DNA of 64,000 nucleotides from JAAZBA01 sp964461815 (GCA_964461815.1 CAYWVF010000003.1:62001-126000); one strand, 5' to 3'. Positions 32,932 through 42,315 are shown, counted from the stretch's first letter. Notes: generated by a model from the letters alone, not told the origin. A program made the numbers and translations.

Positions 32932-34008
32932 ATGAAAAATTATAAAGTAGGTATTCTCGGAGCAACGGGCATGGTAGGTCAGCGTTTTATTACGCTTTTA
33001 AGTGAGCATCCGTGGTTTCATATTGAAGTATTGGGAGCAAGCGCACGTTCCGCAGGAAAGACATATGAAGAAGCTTTAGGCGGTCGTTGGATGATGACAA
33101 AGGAACTGCCTGAGAAGGTAAAGAAAATGGTAGTCATGGATGCTGATGCAGATAAGGAAAAGATAGCATCTATGGTTGACTTCGTATTCTGTGCGGTAGA
33201 TATGAAGAAGGATGAGTTGAAGGCTCTTGAAGAAAGCTATGCAAAGCTTGAGTGCCCTGTTATATCCAATAACTCAGCACACAGAGGAACACCTGACGTT
33301 CCGATGCTCGTTCCGGAGATCAACCCGGAGCATTGTGAGGTCATCAAGTATCAGCGTGAGAGACTTGGCACAAAGCGTGGATTTATTGCCGTAAAATCTA
33401 ACTGCTCACTTCAGAGCTATGTACCGGCACTTCATCCTCTTATGGATCTTGGAATTTCCAAAGTACTTTGCTGCACATATCAGGCAATTTCCGGTGCAGG
33501 CAAAAATTTCAATACATGGCCTGAAATGATAGATAATGTTATCCCGTATATCGGCGGAGAAGAAGAAAAATCAGAGCAGGAGCCCCTTAAGCTTTGGGGT
33601 AAGATCGAAAATGGCGTTATAGTTCCGGCTAAGACACCTGCTTTTACTGCTCAGTGCATTAGAGTTCCTGTATCCGATGGTCATATGGCTGCTGTATTTG
33701 CATCATTTGATAAGAAAATAAGCTGTGAAGAGATAATAGAGCGTTGGAATAATTTCAAAGGCCGTCCGCAGGAGCTCGAACTTCCGAGCGCACCGAAGCA
33801 GTTCCTCCATTATTTTACAGAAGATAATTATCCGCAGACAAAGCTTCACCGTGAACTCGAAGGTGGTATGGCTGTAAGCATAGGCAGACTTCGTCCTGAC
33901 ACACAGTATGATATAAAGTTTGTATGCTTGTCTCATAATACACTCAGAGGTGCTGCCGGTGGTGCTGTTCTTGCAGCAGAGCTCCTTTGCGCTGAAAATT
34001 ATATCTAA
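32932..34008 (+). CDS. asd: Aspartate-semialdehyde dehydrogenase
   Basis: Reduces aspartyl phosphate to aspartate semialdehyde, feeding DapA and homoserine dehydrogenase. 358 residues; NADP-binding GATGMVGQRF at the N-terminus and catalytic Cys158 in KSNCSLQSYVPAL. The NCSLQ active site and overall sequence are of the archaeal/fungal-type Asd rather than the E. coli type. Last gene of the riboswitch operon; I see no obvious terminator between it and the valS promoter. Confidence 0.93.
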   Translation: MKNYKVGILGATGMVGQRFITLLSEHPWFHIEVLGASARSAGKTYEEALGGRWMMTKELPEKVKKMVVMDADADKEKIASMVDFVFCAVDMKKDELKALEESYAKLECPVISNNSAHRGTPDVPMLVPEINPEHCEVIKYQRERLGTKRGFIAVKSNCSLQSYVPALHPLMDLGISKVLCCTYQAISGAGKNFNTWPEMIDNVIPYIGGEEEKSEQEPLKLWGKIENGVIVPAKTPAFTAQCIRVPVSDGHMAAVFASFDKKISCEEIIERWNNFKGRPQELELPSAPKQFLHYFTEDNYPQTKLHRELEGGMAVSIGRLRPDTQYDIKFVCLSHNTLRGAAGGAVLAAELLCAENYI

Positions 34009-34074
34009 ATTTCCTGTTGCATTTCGTATTATAATGTGTTTTTTGACGATTTAATGCAGCTGAAAAAAAGATGA

Positions 34075-34103
34075 TTGACAAATCAAAAAAAGTATAGTAT
34101 AAT
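34075..34103 (+). promoter_or_regulatory. Consensus promoter of the T-box-valS-folC unit
   Basis: TTGACA (34075-34080), 17-nt spacer, TATAAT (34098-34103), both perfect. Confidence 0.85.
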
Positions 34104-34114
34104 ACAAAAGTAAA

Positions 34115-34400
34115 TATGGATCAAGGCGATGAAGGGGAGGAGTAAAACATTCCTAAAGCGAAGAGAGAGCTGTGGTTGGTGTAAATGGCTCGTGAAGGAA
34201 TGCTTGAAGGTAGCTCCAGAGCTGCAAACTGAACGTTTTTACAAGTAGGATTTGCCGGATGCCCTCCGTTAGTGGGGATGGAGTATGATTGTACTCTTGG
34301 AATGAGTTGATCGTACATGTTTAGTGCATGTTGGTCTAATTTAGGTGGTACCGCGACAGGTTTATGCCTTCGCCCTAATAAACAGGGCGAAGGCATTTTT
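34115..34400 (+). ncRNA. T-box leader (tRNA-Val sensing) upstream of valS
   Basis: A long leader with the T-box sequence AGGTGGTACCGCG (34343-34355), an AGAGAG element early in stem I (about 34162-34167), a stem II/III-like block GTAGGATTTGCCGG, and a terminator at 34364-34396. Uncharged tRNA should stabilise the antiterminator through its ACCA end. A GTT within TGAACGTTTTT (about 34230-34240) is a candidate valine specifier, but its place in stem I was not verified. The downstream gene (valS) supports tRNA-Val. Confidence 0.88.
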
Positions 34401-34402
34401 TA
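34364..34402 (+). terminator. T-box terminator
   Basis: Perfect 13-bp stem (34364-34376 with 34384-34396), 7-nt loop, followed by a T-run. Confidence 0.9.
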
Positions 34403-34434
34403 TTATGCTAATAACATTTTTGGAGGAATAAGAA

Positions 34435-37059
34435 ATGAAGAGAGAACTCCCAAAGATATACGATCCGAAAGCCTCGGAAAGTAAGCTTTACAAATTCTGG
34501 GAAGAAAGTGGATTCTTTAACGCTGAGATCGATAAAAACAAGAAGCCATTTACAATTGTTATACCGCCGCCAAATGTCACAGGACAGCTTCATATGGGAC
34601 ATGCGTTCGATAACACATTACAGGATATCCTTATACGTACAAAGCGTATGCAGGGTTATTCTACACTCTGGATGCCGGGTACAGACCATGCAGGTATAGC
34701 AACACAGATCAAGGTTGAAGCCGAGCTTCGTAAAGAAGGTAAGACACGCTACGATCTCGGAAGAGAAAAATTCCTTGAAAAGGTTTGGGATTGGAAAAAT
34801 CTCTATGGTAACAGAATCATTACACAGCTTAAGCAGCTCGGTTCATCCTGCGATTGGAGAAGAGAACGCTTCACAATGGACGAAGGACTTTCCCGTGCAG
34901 TTAGAGAAGTTTTTGTAAATCTGTATGAAAAAGGCTTGATCTACAAGGGAAACAGAATAATCAACTGGTGTCCGAATTGCCGTACAGCGCTTTCGGATGC
35001 AGAGGTCGAATATACAGAGCAGCCTGGACATTTTTGGCATATACGTTACCCTATCAAGGATAGTGATGAATATGTTACCATTGCAACGACACGTCCGGAA
35101 ACAATTCTCGGTGACTCAGCTGTTGCTGTAAATCCTGAGGATGAGCGTTACAAGGATTTAGTAGGCAAAATGCTTATTCTGCCTCTGGTAGGACGTGAGA
35201 TACCTGTCGTTGCAGATGAATATGTTGAGAAAGATTTCGGTACAGGCTGTGTTAAGATTACACCTTGTCACGATCCGAACGACTTTGAAGTCGGTAAGCG
35301 TCATAATCTTGAAGAGATACTCATTATGGATGGCGATGCTCGTATTATCAACGGAGGTAAGTATAACGGACTTACACGTGATGAAGCAAGAGAAGCTATC
35401 GTAGCAGATTTGGAAGCCGGCGGATATCTTGTAAAGGTCGAAGATTATTCGCATAACGTAGGTGAGTGCTATCGCTGTCATACAACAGTTGAGCCTATTG
35501 CATCTGCACAGTGGTTCGTAAGCATGAAGCCTCTTACAAGTGAAGCTATCCGTGTAGTTGAGGATGGAGAAATAAAGTTCGTTCCCGATAGATTTTCGAA
35601 GAACTATATTCGTTGGATGGAGAATCTGCGTGACTGGTGTATTTCTCGTCAGCTTTGGTGGGGTCATAGAATACCTGCGTTTTATTGTGATGAGTGCGGA
35701 CACATGGAGGTAAGCCGTGAGGATATTGAAATTTGTCCTAAGTGCGGCGGCAAGGTACATCAGGATGAAGATGTGCTTGATACATGGTTCTCATCGGCTC
35801 TGTGGCCGTTTTCTACTCTCGGTTGGCCGGATAAAACGCCTGAGCTTGAATATTTTTACCCGACAAGCGTACTCGTAACAGGTTATGATATTATTCCGTT
35901 CTGGGTAGCGAGAATGATCTTCTCGGCTATGGAGCAGATGAAGGAACGCCCGTTTGATACTGTCCTTATCCACGGACTTGTAAGAGACTCGCTCGGACGC
36001 AAGATGAGTAAGTCGCTCAATAATGGCATCGATCCGCTTGAGATCATCGATCAGTATGGCGCTGACGCTTTGAGATTCTCTCTGGTAACAAGCAACAGCC
36101 CCGGTAATGATATGCGTTTCTACATTGAAAGAGTAGAGGCTAACCGTAACTTTGCAAATAAGATATGGAATGCAGCAAGATTCGTGCTGATGAATCTTAC
36201 GATCGAAGACGATAAGCTACCTGAAAAATTAGCTCTTGAGGATAAGTGGATACTTTCCAAGTTTAATAATCTTGTAAATGACGTAACATCGAATATAGAC
36301 AGCTTTGAGCTGGGCGTTGCTGCCTCTAAGCTGTACGACTTTATTTGGGATTCGTTCTGCGATTGGTATATCGAGCTTACAAAGACACGACTTTATGATA
36401 AGGAAAATCCGGAAGCAAACGAGACAGCACAGCGCGTGCTCTGTTATGTACTTTCACGTACATTGCAGCTCCTTCACCCGTTTATGCCATTTATCACAGA
36501 AGAGATATGGCAGACGTTACCTCATGAAGGAGAGAGCATAATGATCTCCGCATGGCCGACATACAGCGAGCAGCTCAACTTTAAGGCAGAAGAAGATGCA
36601 ATGGAGACAGTTATGAATGCAATTCGTGCTATCAGAAACCGTCGTGCAGAATTGAATGTTCCACCGTCAAAGAAAGCAAAGCTTCTTATTGTTACAGCTA
36701 AGAAGGATATTTTTGCAGAGGGTGAAGCATACATTAAAAAGCTTGCATATGCATCCGAGCTTGAGATCATTGATACAGCTCCTGCAAATACAGAGGATTA
36801 TGTATCGGTATTGACCGAAAGCGCATCAATGTATATGCCGTTGGCAGAGCTTGTTGATTTCGAGAAAGAGCTTGAGAGACTGAATCGTGAGCTTGAAAAA
36901 GCAGAGAAGGAATACGCACGTGTTGCAGGAAAGCTTAATAATGCATCCTTCATTGCGAAAGCTCCTGAGAAGGTTATTGAAGCTGAGAAGGAGAAGGCAG
37001 CTAAATACGAAAGTCTTGTAAATAATATCAAAGAAAGTATAGCTGCTATCAAGAAATAA
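34435..37059 (+). CDS. valS: Valyl-tRNA synthetase
   Basis: Class I aminoacyl-tRNA synthetase, 874 residues. HIGH-type motif GQLHMGHAFD (about residue 55), KMSKS-type RKMSKSLNNGIDP (about residue 525), an editing (CP1) domain between them (TTRPETILGDSAVAV), zinc-knuckle cysteines (YCDECG and CPKCGG near 425-440), and the C-terminal coiled coil typical of ValRS (about 810-870: LERLNRELEKAEKEYARV). GGAGGAAT precedes the ATG. Under T-box control and followed by folC, a common Firmicutes order. Confidence 0.97.
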   Translation: MKRELPKIYDPKASESKLYKFWEESGFFNAEIDKNKKPFTIVIPPPNVTGQLHMGHAFDNTLQDILIRTKRMQGYSTLWMPGTDHAGIATQIKVEAELRKEGKTRYDLGREKFLEKVWDWKNLYGNRIITQLKQLGSSCDWRRERFTMDEGLSRAVREVFVNLYEKGLIYKGNRIINWCPNCRTALSDAEVEYTEQPGHFWHIRYPIKDSDEYVTIATTRPETILGDSAVAVNPEDERYKDLVGKMLILPLVGREIPVVADEYVEKDFGTGCVKITPCHDPNDFEVGKRHNLEEILIMDGDARIINGGKYNGLTRDEAREAIVADLEAGGYLVKVEDYSHNVGECYRCHTTVEPIASAQWFVSMKPLTSEAIRVVEDGEIKFVPDRFSKNYIRWMENLRDWCISRQLWWGHRIPAFYCDECGHMEVSREDIEICPKCGGKVHQDEDVLDTWFSSALWPFSTLGWPDKTPELEYFYPTSVLVTGYDIIPFWVARMIFSAMEQMKERPFDTVLIHGLVRDSLGRKMSKSLNNGIDPLEIIDQYGADALRFSLVTSNSPGNDMRFYIERVEANRNFANKIWNAARFVLMNLTIEDDKLPEKLALEDKWILSKFNNLVNDVTSNIDSFELGVAASKLYDFIWDSFCDWYIELTKTRLYDKENPEANETAQRVLCYVLSRTLQLLHPFMPFITEEIWQTLPHEGESIMISAWPTYSEQLNFKAEEDAMETVMNAIRAIRNRRAELNVPPSKKAKLLIVTAKKDIFAEGEAYIKKLAYASELEIIDTAPANTEDYVSVLTESASMYMPLAELVDFEKELERLNRELEKAEKEYARVAGKLNNASFIAKAPEKVIEAEKEKAAKYESLVNNIKESIAAIKK

Positions 37060-37089
37060 TTCGATATATACATTAATCCGAAGGAAAGG

Positions 37090-37140
37090 ATGAGTGAAAC
37101 GGTTCTTTCGAACCGTTTCACTCGCAAAAGTACATCATGA
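37090..37140 (+). CDS. 16-codon upstream ORF on a 14-bp hairpin, coupled to folC by ATGA
   Basis: AAGGAAAGG lies directly before an ATG at 37090 opening a 16-codon frame (MSETVLSNRFTRKSTS) whose TGA overlaps the folC ATG as ATGA. The ORF is written across a perfect inverted repeat (37092-37105 with 37110-37123, tetraloop). It may be a leader peptide coupling translation, or the hairpin may bridge the ribosome site to the folC ATG. Confidence 0.5.
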   Translation: MSETVLSNRFTRKSTS

Positions 37141-38414
37141 CGTATGAAAAAACACTTGAATATATTCATTCAACATTGAGATTTGGTTCACGTCCCGGGC
37201 TTATGCGTATTCGTGCGCTGTGTGAACAGCTCGGAAATCCTCAAAAGAAATGCAAATTTGTCCATATCGGCGGTACAAACGGCAAAGGAAGTACAACAGT
37301 GCTTACAGCTGCAATATTGCAAAAAGCAGGATATAAGGTAGGCGTATATATCTCACCGTATGTCGATGATTTTCGTGAACGTATCCAGATCAATGGTGCG
37401 ATGATACCTAAGGATGATTTGTGTGACCAGCTTGAAAAGCTTTTACCATGCATTGAAGCTGTAAAAGGATCCGGATTTACACATCCGACAGAGTTTGAAA
37501 TAATAACAGCTCTTGCACTTAATTATTTCGCAGAGCAGGAATGTGATTTTGTTGTATTTGAAGTAGGCCTCGGCGGAACGCATGATTGTACAAATATTAT
37601 TGATGCTCCGGAGGTTGCTTGTTTGACATCAATATCGCTAGATCATACAAAGATCCTGGGTAATGATGTAAAAACTATTGCACAGGATAAATGCGGCATC
37701 ATAAAGCCCGGTACGATAGCGGTAACATATACAGATCAAGATGCAGAGGCACTTGATGTGATAAAAGCAGATTGTCAAGCTAAAAAAGTTGAGCTGCATA
37801 AGGCTGAAATAAGCGATATCAATATAAAAAAGATAGACATTACAGGCTCGGACATATCATATGGCGGATATGATCTTCATATTGTAATGCCGGGACGACA
37901 TCAGATATATAATGTAGCTACGGTCATTGAGATAATACTTGCACTGAAGAGCAAAGGCTACAATATACCGGATGAATGTGTCAAAGAAGCAATTTCAACG
38001 ACAAGATTTAACGGAAGATTCGAAGTAATACGTAATCTGCCAACATGTATTATAGATGGCGGACATAATCCGAATGGTGTAGAAGCTGTATGTGCTGCTA
38101 TAGAAGAGCTTCTTCCGGGAAAAAGGATAGTAACTGTTATGGGTATGTTTGCGGATAAGAATTACAGCAAATGTATAGAAGAGATAGCGAAACGCAGCGA
38201 TGTGTTTATAGCTACACAGCATGAGCTTGCACGTGCGTTGCCGGCAAGGGATGTTGCGGATGTTGCTAAGGCATACTGCGGAGAAGTATATTGGAATGAG
38301 AATATAAAATCAGCAGCCAAGGTCGCACTTTCCATGGCAGGGATAAATGATGTGATCCTTGTATGTGGTTCGCTCTATATTCTTCATGATGCGAAAGAAG
38401 CTTTAACAGAATAG
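37137..38414 (+). CDS. folC: Folylpolyglutamate synthase / dihydrofolate synthase
   Basis: Adds glutamates to folates (and possibly makes dihydrofolate). 425 residues, Mur-ligase fold: P-loop HIGGTNGKGST (about residue 42), DDFRERIQING (folate contact loop), the GLGGTHDCTN motif and DGGHNPNGV of the C-terminal domain. The ATG has no adjacent ribosome site of its own; translation seems to depend on the upstream ORF/hairpin. Follows valS by 77 nt. Confidence 0.93.
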   Translation: MTYEKTLEYIHSTLRFGSRPGLMRIRALCEQLGNPQKKCKFVHIGGTNGKGSTTVLTAAILQKAGYKVGVYISPYVDDFRERIQINGAMIPKDDLCDQLEKLLPCIEAVKGSGFTHPTEFEIITALALNYFAEQECDFVVFEVGLGGTHDCTNIIDAPEVACLTSISLDHTKILGNDVKTIAQDKCGIIKPGTIAVTYTDQDAEALDVIKADCQAKKVELHKAEISDINIKKIDITGSDISYGGYDLHIVMPGRHQIYNVATVIEIILALKSKGYNIPDECVKEAISTTRFNGRFEVIRNLPTCIIDGGHNPNGVEAVCAAIEELLPGKRIVTVMGMFADKNYSKCIEEIAKRSDVFIATQHELARALPARDVADVAKAYCGEVYWNENIKSAAKVALSMAGINDVILVCGSLYILHDAKEALTE

Positions 38415-38450
38415 TATCTGATAATAAAGCATCGATCCTTTATTATAATG

Positions 38451-38482
38451 AAAAAATCCGAACATTTTTGTTCGGATTTTTT
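38451..38482. terminator. Bidirectional terminator between folC and parA
   Basis: Perfect 14-bp stem (38451-38464 with 38469-38482) with six A and six T at its base and a 4-nt loop. Confidence 0.92.
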
Positions 38483-38495
38483 ATAAACTCAGTTT

Positions 38496-39266
38496 TCATC
38501 TTGCGTTATCAGCGTTAACTCGTTCAACAAGATTCATAGCGATCTGGTGATAAACTCTTGATCCCTCAAATTCATCGCCTGCATACGAGCCGACAGGCAT
38601 TCCGTTAGCCGCAGCATCGGCAAATTTTATACTTCGCTTGACTATTGGGTCAAAAGCAGGGAAGCTCTCTCTAATTTTCGATATGATCTCTTTGGCGTGA
38701 TTAGTACGCTCATCGACCATAGTGATCACTGTACCGATAAGAGTAAGCTTTTGGTTGTATCTTTGCACGGCGTTGATCGTCTGATCTATCATTTCAAGTC
38801 CCTTGTACGCAAGATATGTGGGTTCAACAGGAACGACAACATAATCAGATGCCATAAGGCTGTTGATAGTCAGTACGCCAAGAGAGGGCATGTTATCTAT
38901 CAGCACGTAGTCATACCTTTCTCCAAGCTTTTCAAGCTGCTCTTTTAAGATGAACTCACGGCTAAAGGCAGATGAAACCTCGATCTCAGCTGATGCAAGA
39001 TCAATCGATGCAGGCATAAGATCAAGAAACAGAATACTGGTAGATAATATAATATCGGCAGGATTGACTTTTCTTGTTATGAGATGATAAGTGTTCTTGT
39101 CAAAACCAACAGGATCATATCCTAAATATATTGTAAGAGAGGCTTGCGGATCTAGATCCACGAGCAATACACGCTTTCCCATATCGGCAAGCGCTGCGCC
39201 TAAATGTAGCGTAGTTGTCGTTTTACCGACGCCTCCCTTATTATTTGCAACTGAAATCACTGTCAT
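38496..39266 (-). CDS. ParA/Soj-family ATPase without a ParB neighbour
   Basis: 256 residues. Deviant Walker A NKGGVGKTT (residues 8-16), Walker A' VDLDPQ, Walker B VLIDNMPSLG. These ATPases move or position DNA or protein cargo. No parB or parS-like site is adjacent; the gene stands alone with AGGAGTG before its ATG, so it may be an orphan Soj or a cargo-positioning ParA. No plasmid or prophage genes flank it. Confidence 0.88.
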   Translation of the reverse strand: MTVISVANNKGGVGKTTTTLHLGAALADMGKRVLLVDLDPQASLTIYLGYDPVGFDKNTYHLITRKVNPADIILSTSILFLDLMPASIDLASAEIEVSSAFSREFILKEQLEKLGERYDYVLIDNMPSLGVLTINSLMASDYVVVPVEPTYLAYKGLEMIDQTINAVQRYNQKLTLIGTVITMVDERTNHAKEIISKIRESFPAFDPIVKRSIKFADAAANGMPVGSYAGDEFEGSRVYHQIAMNLVERVNADNAR

Positions 39267-39367
39267 AAAAGGTCACTCCTGTAGAAATTTTCTTTTATTG
39301 AATTTTACTCTTTTCAAATAGCGATTAGTGTGGTATAGTAATATAAAAGTCTACTATGCTTTGGATA

Positions 39368-40582
39368 TTAACCTTGAGCAATTGTGTATCCGGAACGCTT
39401 CAATGTGTCGAATATCTCCTTAGCATGGTCATCGTCACGAGTTTCAAGCTCTATAGATACGATAACGTGCTTTATTCCGGTATCGCGTGAGAGTCTATTA
39501 TGATTTACCGACATTATATTGGCACCACATTCGGAAATTATAGCAAGTGCATGACCGAGTGCTCCCGGCTTATCCTCCATTATTGTGCTGAAAATGAGTC
39601 TTCGACCTGATTTTATAAGACCCTTTTCAATTACGCGTTCAAGAATATTTACATCTATGTTACCGCCGCTTACGATCGCAACGGTTTTTCCATAGCCCTT
39701 AGAGTTACCATATGATGCGGCGGCAACAGCAACAGCTCCTGCACCCTCGGAAACGAGCTTCATACGTTCAAGCATTTGCAAAATAGTTGCAGCTATTTCG
39801 TCCTCGGTCACAGTGACAATGTCGTCGAGATAATTCTGACAAAGCTCAAATGTCACATCTCCCGGTCTTTTTACAGCAACACCGTCTGCAAGTGACACTG
39901 CGGAATCTATTTCACAAACCTTGCCGTTATTTCTTGAATATAACATGCTTGCAGCGTCCATAGGCTCTGCACCGATAACTCTGATACCCGGCTTCAATGA
40001 TTTTGTGGCAACAGCGACACCTGCGGCTAAACCGCCTCCGCCTATTGGAACGATGATCGTATCACAGTTATTCAGATCCTCAAGAATTTCGATACCTATC
40101 GTACCTTGACCGGCAATTACATATGGATCATCAAATGGGTGTATAAAAACAAGATTCTCCTGTTCTGCGATCTCTAAGGCTTTTTTATAGGCTTCATCGT
40201 ATCCACTTCCATACAATACCACTTCTGCACCATATGAGCGTGTTTGAGTTACTTTGTATATCGGAGCTCCTGCCGGCATAACTATTACAGATCTTATGCC
40301 AAGATTTCTTGATGCGAGAGCTACACCCTGTGCGTGATTTCCGGCAGATGCGGCTATAACACCACGCTGTTTTTCTTCATCAGTCAGAGCAAATATACGG
40401 TTTGCTGCACCACGTGATTTAAATGAACCGGTCACTTGAAGATTTTCACATTTTATATATAAATTATCGCATCCACCCTTCATTTCATCTGGCGCTAGAG
40501 TAAGAGGCGTTTTTCTTATAAGATCGGACAATGATTGCTTTGCGGTCCAAATCATTCCGAGGTCAACAATGTTGTTTTGCAT
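39368..40582 (-). CDS. ilvA: Threonine ammonia-lyase (threonine dehydratase)
   Basis: PLP enzyme turning threonine into 2-oxobutyrate, for isoleucine synthesis or catabolism. 404 residues; PLP-lysine Lys55 in TGSFKSRGA, glycine-rich PLP phosphate loop IGGGGLA (about 180), ASAGNHAQG. A C-terminal ACT-like region (about 330-404: IFSTIMEDKPGALGHAL) suggests allosteric control; this single-ACT, about 400-residue form is the TdcB-plus-ACT/Clostridia type. AAGGAGT lies 9 nt before the ATG. Divergent from the Smr gene. Confidence 0.93.
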   Translation of the reverse strand: MQNNIVDLGMIWTAKQSLSDLIRKTPLTLAPDEMKGGCDNLYIKCENLQVTGSFKSRGAANRIFALTDEEKQRGVIAASAGNHAQGVALASRNLGIRSVIVMPAGAPIYKVTQTRSYGAEVVLYGSGYDEAYKKALEIAEQENLVFIHPFDDPYVIAGQGTIGIEILEDLNNCDTIIVPIGGGGLAAGVAVATKSLKPGIRVIGAEPMDAASMLYSRNNGKVCEIDSAVSLADGVAVKRPGDVTFELCQNYLDDIVTVTEDEIAATILQMLERMKLVSEGAGAVAVAAASYGNSKGYGKTVAIVSGGNIDVNILERVIEKGLIKSGRRLIFSTIMEDKPGALGHALAIISECGANIMSVNHNRLSRDTGIKHVIVSIELETRDDDHAKEIFDTLKRSGYTIAQG

Positions 40583-40697
40583 GTATATATTACTCCTTAA
40601 TTTTATTTTACAATAGGTATTTTATCACAACATTGCAAAATTTGCAACATTTATTGCAAATTTATCATATATATCAAATATATTGCGGAGGACATAA

Positions 40698-41045
40698 ATG
40701 AACGGAAAATATAAGGTCATAAATCTTGAAGAGGGAATGCCTACATCTGATAAAGCGATAAGGCGGCTGACCTTTGAGCTGAATACTGCAAAAAGGTTCG
40801 GATATACGGCAATAAAGCTTATACATGGCTTCGGTTCAAGTGGCACAGGTGGAAAAATAAGAATAGAAGTGCGAAATTATTTACTTAGATTACACAATAG
40901 AGATGAGATTCAAGCCTTTATAATCGGTGAGCGATTTTCGATATTCGATGAAGATACAAGAATAGCGTTGAATATGTGTGATGAGCTTCGAAATGACAAG
41001 GACCTCAATAGGCATAATAACGGTATAACGATCGTTATATTGTAA
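40698..41045 (+). CDS. Stand-alone Smr (MutS2 C-terminal-like) domain protein
   Basis: 115 residues. The segment AIKLIHGFGSSGTGGKIRIEVRNYL has the Smr hallmark HGxG followed by a basic helix. Stand-alone Smr proteins may be nucleases acting on branched DNA or on RNA; the function here is unknown. It lacks the usual LDLHG motif at the N-terminal end (here VINLEEGMPTSDKA), which may mean a diverged activity. GGAGG precedes the ATG. Flanked downstream by a bidirectional terminator. Confidence 0.75.
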   Translation: MNGKYKVINLEEGMPTSDKAIRRLTFELNTAKRFGYTAIKLIHGFGSSGTGGKIRIEVRNYLLRLHNRDEIQAFIIGERFSIFDEDTRIALNMCDELRNDKDLNRHNNGITIVIL

Positions 41046-41064
41046 GAGACATGATCTATAATAC

Positions 41065-41099
41065 ACGATCCGAATAGATATCGAGTCTATTCGGATCGT
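41065..41099. terminator. Bidirectional terminator
   Basis: Perfect 14-bp stem (41065-41078 with 41086-41099) with a 7-nt loop, then TTTATTTTTAT on the plus strand; it serves the Smr gene and possibly the convergent CofE-like gene. Confidence 0.88.
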
Positions 41100-41106
41100 T
41101 TTATTT

Positions 41107-42315
41107 TTATATAGTATAATTATCAAAGTATCCTTGGATAAATACTATTGGTGTACCCTTGTCACCACTGCCCGATGTAAGATCACAGAGAGATCCGATC
41201 AAGTCGGTAAGCTGACGAGGTGTAGTACCCTGAGATGCCATATTGCCTACAAGGTCAGCATCTTTATGCTTAATGTAATCTTTTATAGCAGATTTTAATG
41301 CATCACCTGAAAGCTCTGCGAAGTTGTTATCAGCGAGGTATTTGATTTTTACCTCATTCGGAGTGCCTTCAAGACCTGATGTATAAGCGGGGGACACAAC
41401 AGGATCGGCAAGCTCCCATATTTTGCCTACAGGATCCTTAAATGCACCGTCTCCGTATACCATGACCTCAACAGTAACACCTGTTTTATCCTTTATAATT
41501 TCCTGAACCTTATTTACAAATGACATACAGTCACGAGGGAAAAGCTTTACACGATCTTCCGTAGCCTTATTTGAACCCAATAGACCGTATTTTTCATTGC
41601 ATCCCGAACCATTTACAGGGGATGTTAAAATATCATCGAGCGAATAAACTTTATCTGCTCCGGCAGCCTTAAGAATACGCTTTGTACGTGCTCTTGTATG
41701 GATATCACAGCACAGAACATTACTTGTATAGTTTAGGATCGTCTTTGCATTATTTGAAAGAACGATCTCAGCCTCTGCACCACAGTCTTCAATAAGTTCC
41801 TTGTAATATTCGATATAATCAACACCTGTGAAACGATGCTTTATAATGCCAAACATTTCTCTATACTGAGCCTCGGTAAGTATATCGGTATATGGATCGA
41901 TTCCACGCTCATCGAGTCTTTCTATATCGATAAGATGATTTCCGACTTCATCGGACGGATAACTGAGCATGAGAACTATTTTCTTTGCTCCCTTTGCAAT
42001 ACCTCGTAAGCAAATAGCAAATCTATTACGGCTTAAGATCGGAAATATAACGCCTAAGATATCAACTCTTTCGCTTGCATCGCCGTTGTACTTCTGTTTT
42101 ATATCTTGAGCAATATCGTCTACATTTGCATAATTGCCCTGTGCTCTTGCAACGACCGCCTCGGTAACTGCTATAACGTCACGTTCATGAAGCTCAAATT
42201 TCTCTGCTGCTGCTGCATTTAGAACAGAATCTGCAACGATACGTTCAAGCTCATCACCTTGACGGATGATAGGCGCTCTTATTCCTCTTACTACTGTGCC
42301 AACAGTTCTTTCCAT
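41107..42315 (-). CDS. CofE-like (F420-0:gamma-glutamyl ligase family) protein
   Basis: 402 residues, well above the about 250 of archaeal CofE. The N-terminal part carries family motifs: ERDVIAVTEAVVARAQGN, SRNRFAICLRGIAKGAKKI and the VGNHLID segment, and DADLVGNMASQGTTPRQL near the C-terminus. Genuine CofE adds glutamates to F420-0, a cofactor not known from this clade, and no other cof gene is nearby. The true acceptor is therefore unknown; ligation of an amino acid to some other lactyl or peptide acceptor is a possibility. Single gene. Confidence 0.72.
   Translation of the reverse strand: MERTVGTVVRGIRAPIIRQGDELERIVADSVLNAAAAEKFELHERDVIAVTEAVVARAQGNYANVDDIAQDIKQKYNGDASERVDILGVIFPILSRNRFAICLRGIAKGAKKIVLMLSYPSDEVGNHLIDIERLDERGIDPYTDILTEAQYREMFGIIKHRFTGVDYIEYYKELIEDCGAEAEIVLSNNAKTILNYTSNVLCCDIHTRARTKRILKAAGADKVYSLDDILTSPVNGSGCNEKYGLLGSNKATEDRVKLFPRDCMSFVNKVQEIIKDKTGVTVEVMVYGDGAFKDPVGKIWELADPVVSPAYTSGLEGTPNEVKIKYLADNNFAELSGDALKSAIKDYIKHKDADLVGNMASQGTTPRQLTDLIGSLCDLTSGSGDKGTPIVFIQGYFDNYTI

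Noticed and set aside
35158..35760. 200-codon minus-strand open frame
   Set aside because: Antisense to valS.
41107..42315. Calling the CofE-like protein a true F420 enzyme
   Set aside because: No other F420 genes are present in the window and the protein is much longer than archaeal CofE; only family membership is claimed.
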